DNA from: Buchnera aphidicola (Pentalonia nigronervosa)
GTDB lineage: Bacteria > Pseudomonadota > Gammaproteobacteria > Enterobacterales > Enterobacteriaceae
NCBI GenBank assembly: GCA_014622685.1
Contig: CP061275.1
Span: 62,001 to 126,000, forward strand
Length of the DNA: 64,000 bases
Direction of reading: 5' to 3'
Shown here: one piece after another, positions 61,155-64,000 of the stretch
Layout: every line of letters begins with the position of its first letter
How positions within the stretch are numbered: position 1 is the stretch's first letter
Made by a program: the position numbers and the translations under genes
The notes under the pieces: model-generated
Database searches by the model: none
Told to the model about the DNA's origin: nothing
The model's input: the letters and a program-made list of their open reading frames with translations, nothing else

Positions 61155-64000
61155 ATGAATAATTCAAAGTTTGTTCATCTGCATGTAAGTAGTGATTATT
61201 CTATTGTTCATGGTTTATCAAAACCTGAAGAATTAGTTAAGAAAGCGGCAGATTTAGGTATGATGGCGCTTGCTATTACAGATTTAAATAATTTATATGG
61301 TGTAATTAAATTTTATAATGCATCTCATAAATTCGGAATAAAGCCGATTATTGGGGTAACGGTACATTTTTTTTCTGAATTAATAAACAACGAATTAACA
61401 AAGTTAACTATACTTGCATCTACTGAAGAAGGGTACAAAAATTTAATTTTATTAATTTCTTTAGCCCATACTAATCGATCTATGCATAATACTAATGTAG
61501 TTATAGAAAAAAAATGGTTGTTAAAAATTAATCAGGGTTTAATTCTGCTTGCCGGAGGTTGCCAAGGCGAGATCGGAAAAGTTTTGTTACGTAAAGATAT
61601 ATCATTATTATCTTTTTGTTTATCATTTTATAAGAAGTATTTTTCGAATGCGTTTTACTTGGAGATATTACGTACCGGAAGAGAATACGAAGAAGATTAT
61701 TTGCATTTAGCTATAGATTTATCATTTTCTGCAAATATTCCAATTGTTGCGACTAACGATGTATGTTTTCTCAACAAAGAAGATTTTAAAATTCACAAAA
61801 TTAGAATTGCAATTCATGAAGGAAAAACACTGAAGGAATCAAAAATTCAAAATCATTACAGCAATCAACAGTTTTTAAAAAGTGAACAAGAAATGTGTAG
61901 TCTATTTTTAGATCTTCCTGAAGCATTAACTAATAGCGTAGAAATTGCGAAACGTTGTAATGTATTTATAAAACCAAAAAAATATTTTTTACCAAAATTT
62001 TTTACAGGAAAAAAATGTGTTGAAGATTATCTAATAATACAAGCATATAAAGGTTTAAATAAACGTTTAAATCGTTATTTTCATAAACAAGATAATATTA
62101 CATATAAAAAATTGTACAAGAAATATCAATCTCGTTTAGATGAAGAATTAAATATTATTAATACTATGGGGTTTCCAAGTTATTTTTTAATTGTTATGGA
62201 GTTTATAAAATGGGCGAAAGACCAAAATATACCAGTAGGACCAGGACGCGGTTCAGGAGCAGGATCACTTGTTGCATATGTATTAAATATCACAGAAGTA
62301 GATCCAATATTTTTTAATCTTTTATTTGAAAGGTTTTTAAATCCTGAGCGTGTTTCGTTGCCAGATTTTGATGTTGACTTCTGTATGGAGCAGCGTGATA
62401 AAGTAATTGAGCATGTTTCAAATGTTTATGGTAGAGATGCAGTAGCACAAATTATTACTTTTGGTACAATGACCGCAAAAGCTGTTATTAAAGATGTTGG
62501 TCGCGTTTTAGGATATCCGTATGGTTTTCTTAATAAATTATCCAAACTAATTCCTTTAGATTCAGGAATTACTTTAGATCTTGCTTTTTCTGAAAATACT
62601 GAATTACTGAATTTATATAACAGTAACGACGATGTTAAGAATTTAGTCAATATAGCTAAGAAATTGGAGGGCGTTAATAGGAATATTGGAAAACATGCAG
62701 GCGGTGTAGTGATTTCACCAACTAAGATTACCGACTTTTGTCCATTGTATTGTGATGAAAATGGACGTAATCCAGTTACACAATTTGACAAAAACGATGT
62801 TGAACATGTTGGATTAGTAAAATTTGATTTTTTAGGTTTACGTACATTAACGTTAATTAATTATGCTATTGATATGATTAATAACAAGTTACAATCTAAT
62901 AAAGAAAAATTGTTGGATATTTCTTCAATTTCAATTAACGACAGTGCGTGTTTTAAATTATTACAAACGTCAGAAACAATTGCTATTTTTCAATTGGAAT
63001 CTTTTGGAATGAAAGATTTGATCAGTAGATTGCAACCAGATTGTTTTGAAGACATAATTGCATTAGTAGCGCTTTTTAGGCCCGGACCTCTTCAATCTGG
63101 AATGGTTGACAATTTTATTAATCGTAAACATAGGCGTGAAAAGATTGCGTATCCTGATCTTAAATGGCAACATATGTTATTAAAACCCATATTAGAATCT
63201 ACTTATGGTATTATTTTGTATCAAGAACAAGTTATGCAAATTGCTCAAACCTTAGCAGGTTTTACTTTGGGTAAAGCAGATATTTTAAGAAGAGCGATGA
63301 GTAAAAAAAATTTAAAAGAAATGACCGAACAACGATCGATATTTTTATCTGGTTCTGTAAAAAATGGTATTTCAAAAAAATTAGCTGAAAAGATTTTTGA
63401 TTTATTGGAAAAATTTGCAGGATATGGATTTAATAGATCGCATTCGGTAGCTTATGCATTAGTTTCTTATCAAACTCTATGGCTAAAATTATATTATCCA
63501 GAAGAATTCATGGCTGCAGCTATGACATCAGATATAGATAATACAGAAAAAATTATTGTTTTAATACATGAATCGCGACGCATGGGGATTAGAATCATTC
63601 CTCCTAACATAAATTTTAGTAAATATGAATTTTATGTTAATAGTAAAAATCATATAGTTTATGGTATTGGCGCTATAAAGGGAATAGGGGAAACGTCAAT
63701 AAAACATTTTATTGAAGAACGAGATAGAAATGGTAATTTTCAAGATTTATTTGATTTTTGCATGCGTACTAATCCTAATAAAATTACACGCAGAGTATTA
63801 GAAAAATTAATTATGTCTGGTAGTTTTGATTGTTTTAGTAAAAATCGGAATTATTTATTACAATCAATTGAATATGCTATGAAATCATCGAAAGAGTATA
63901 TTAAAATTAAAATGTTTCAAAAAGATAGTTTATTTGGAACATTCCGTGATGAATTGAATCAAGTTAAAAAAAATAATGTTTTTAATATATCTTACTCTAA
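61155..64000 (+). CDS. dnaE: DNA polymerase III alpha subunit, 3' end outside window
   Basis: Catalytic subunit of the replicative polymerase. The frame opens at ATG 61155 ([19 protein letters not shown]), and I take it to run off the window; about 949 codons are visible of roughly 1,160. The N-terminal PHP domain is followed by the polymerase core, with [14 protein letters not shown], the catalytic Asp pair in [31 protein letters not shown] with the third Asp, and [32 protein letters not shown] and [16 protein letters not shown] continue the fingers region. My reading by eye around 62400 is ambiguous by one A, which I treat as a reading slip and not a mutation. Confidence 0.94.
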   Translation, partial: MNNSKFVHLHVSSDYSIVHGLSKPEELVKKAADLGMMALAITDLNNLYGVIKFYNASHKFGIKPIIGVTVHFFSELINNELTKLTILASTEEGYKNLILLISLAHTNRSMHNTNVVIEKKWLLKINQGLILLAGGCQGEIGKVLLRKDISLLSFCLSFYKKYFSNAFYLEILRTGREYEEDYLHLAIDLSFSANIPIVATNDVCFLNKEDFKIHKIRIAIHEGKTLKESKIQNHYSNQQFLKSEQEMCSLFLDLPEALTNSVEIAKRCNVFIKPKKYFLPKFFTGKKCVEDYLIIQAYKGLNKRLNRYFHKQDNITYKKLYKKYQSRLDEELNIINTMGFPSYFLIVMEFIKWAKDQNIPVGPGRGSGAGSLVAYVLNITEVDPIFFNLLFERFLNPERVSLPDFDVDFCMEQRDKVIEHVSNVYGRDAVAQIITFGTMTAKAVIKDVGRVLGYPYGFLNKLSKLIPLDSGITLDLAFSENTELLNLYNSNDDVKNLVNIAKKLEGVNRNIGKHAGGVVISPTKITDFCPLYCDENGRNPVTQFDKNDVEHVGLVKFDFLGLRTLTLINYAIDMINNKLQSNKEKLLDISSISINDSACFKLLQTSETIAIFQLESFGMKDLISRLQPDCFEDIIALVALFRPGPLQSGMVDNFINRKHRREKIAYPDLKWQHMLLKPILESTYGIILYQEQVMQIAQTLAGFTLGKADILRRAMSKKNLKEMTEQRSIFLSGSVKNGISKKLAEKIFDLLEKFAGYGFNRSHSVAYALVSYQTLWLKLYYPEEFMAAAMTSDIDNTEKIIVLIHESRRMGIRIIPPNINFSKYEFYVNSKNHIVYGIGAIKGIGETSIKHFIEERDRNGNFQDLFDFCMRTNPNKITRRVLEKLIMSGSFDCFSKNRNYLLQSIEYAMKSSKEYIKIKMFQKDSLFGTFRDELNQVKKNNVFNISYS

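Noticed and set aside
62395..62465. Apparent one-base insertion in dnaE (four A after GAT)
   Set aside because: Counting by eye gave a shift near 62400 and a matching opposite shift about 60 bases later. Coordinates of other frames across the region agree only if both are reading slips, so I treat dnaE as intact.
1..64000. CRISPR arrays, insertion sequences, prophage genes, tRNA and rRNA genes
   Set aside because: I scanned for spaced direct repeats, transposase-like frames and T-arm motifs; the only T-arm found belongs to tmRNA.

Overview
The window is a very AT-rich stretch of a reduced gamma-proteobacterial genome. Gene content, gene order and protein similarity to Escherichia coli point to the aphid endosymbiont Buchnera aphidicola or a very close relative. 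The evidence is single-copy genes in blocks that still follow E. coli order, poly-A/poly-T-rich spacers, almost no regulatory genes, no mobile elements, and retention of amino-acid pathways (threonine, branched-chain, diaminopimelate/lysine) that an aphid host needs. Seen from these 64 kb the strain is further reduced than the best-known Buchnera: pan genes, mutT/coaE, pdhR, dxr, cdsA, rseP, skp, lpxD/A/B, rnhB, ftsQ, mraZ and cra are absent where neighbouring gene order would place them. This gene-loss reading is inference from synteny recalled from memory.

Layout. 1-5.7 kb: nadK (cut by the window edge), tmRNA, grxD, rnt, sodA, pth, ychF. 5.8-10.5 kb: the threonine operon thrABC on the minus strand. 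11.2-20 kb: hpt, dksA, truA, a decaying mrcB (PBP1B) and secA, then a 1 kb gene desert. 20-26.7 kb: guaC and the pyruvate dehydrogenase operon aceE-aceF-lpd, ending in a perfect 55-bp inverted repeat. 26.9-30 kb: speE-speD, mtnN, erpA. 30.2-45.7 kb: the division and cell wall (dcw) cluster, rsmH-ftsL-ftsI-murE-murF-mraY-murD-ftsW-murG-murC-ddlB-ftsA-ftsZ, all on the minus strand. 45.9-48.1 kb: ilvI-ilvH, followed by a 1.5 kb desert. 49.6-64 kb: degP, dapD and map (minus), rpsB-tsf-pyrH-frr, a 1.1 kb desert where dxr would lie, uppS, bamA, fabZ and the start of dnaE.

The most striking feature is a set of reading-frame breaks confined to peptidoglycan and divisome genes. murC, murE, murF (twice), ftsW and ftsL (probably twice) are each interrupted exactly at a run of 9-13 A residues on the coding strand. 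The halves align to one full-length protein if one A is gained or lost. Several of these genes still keep conserved stop/start overlaps (ATGA, TAATG). Long A runs inside other genes, such as an A10 in thrB, are in frame. mrcB goes further: the glycosyltransferase half is intact, while the transpeptidase half has two poly-A frameshifts, a nonsense codon, a third frameshift and a lost KTG lysine. This fits either expression by RNA polymerase slippage on poly-A tracts, reported before in Buchnera and Blochmannia, or the beginning of cell-wall loss.

No rRNA, tRNA, insertion sequence, prophage or CRISPR array was seen. Codon use and base composition look uniform, and I saw no sign of horizontal transfer.
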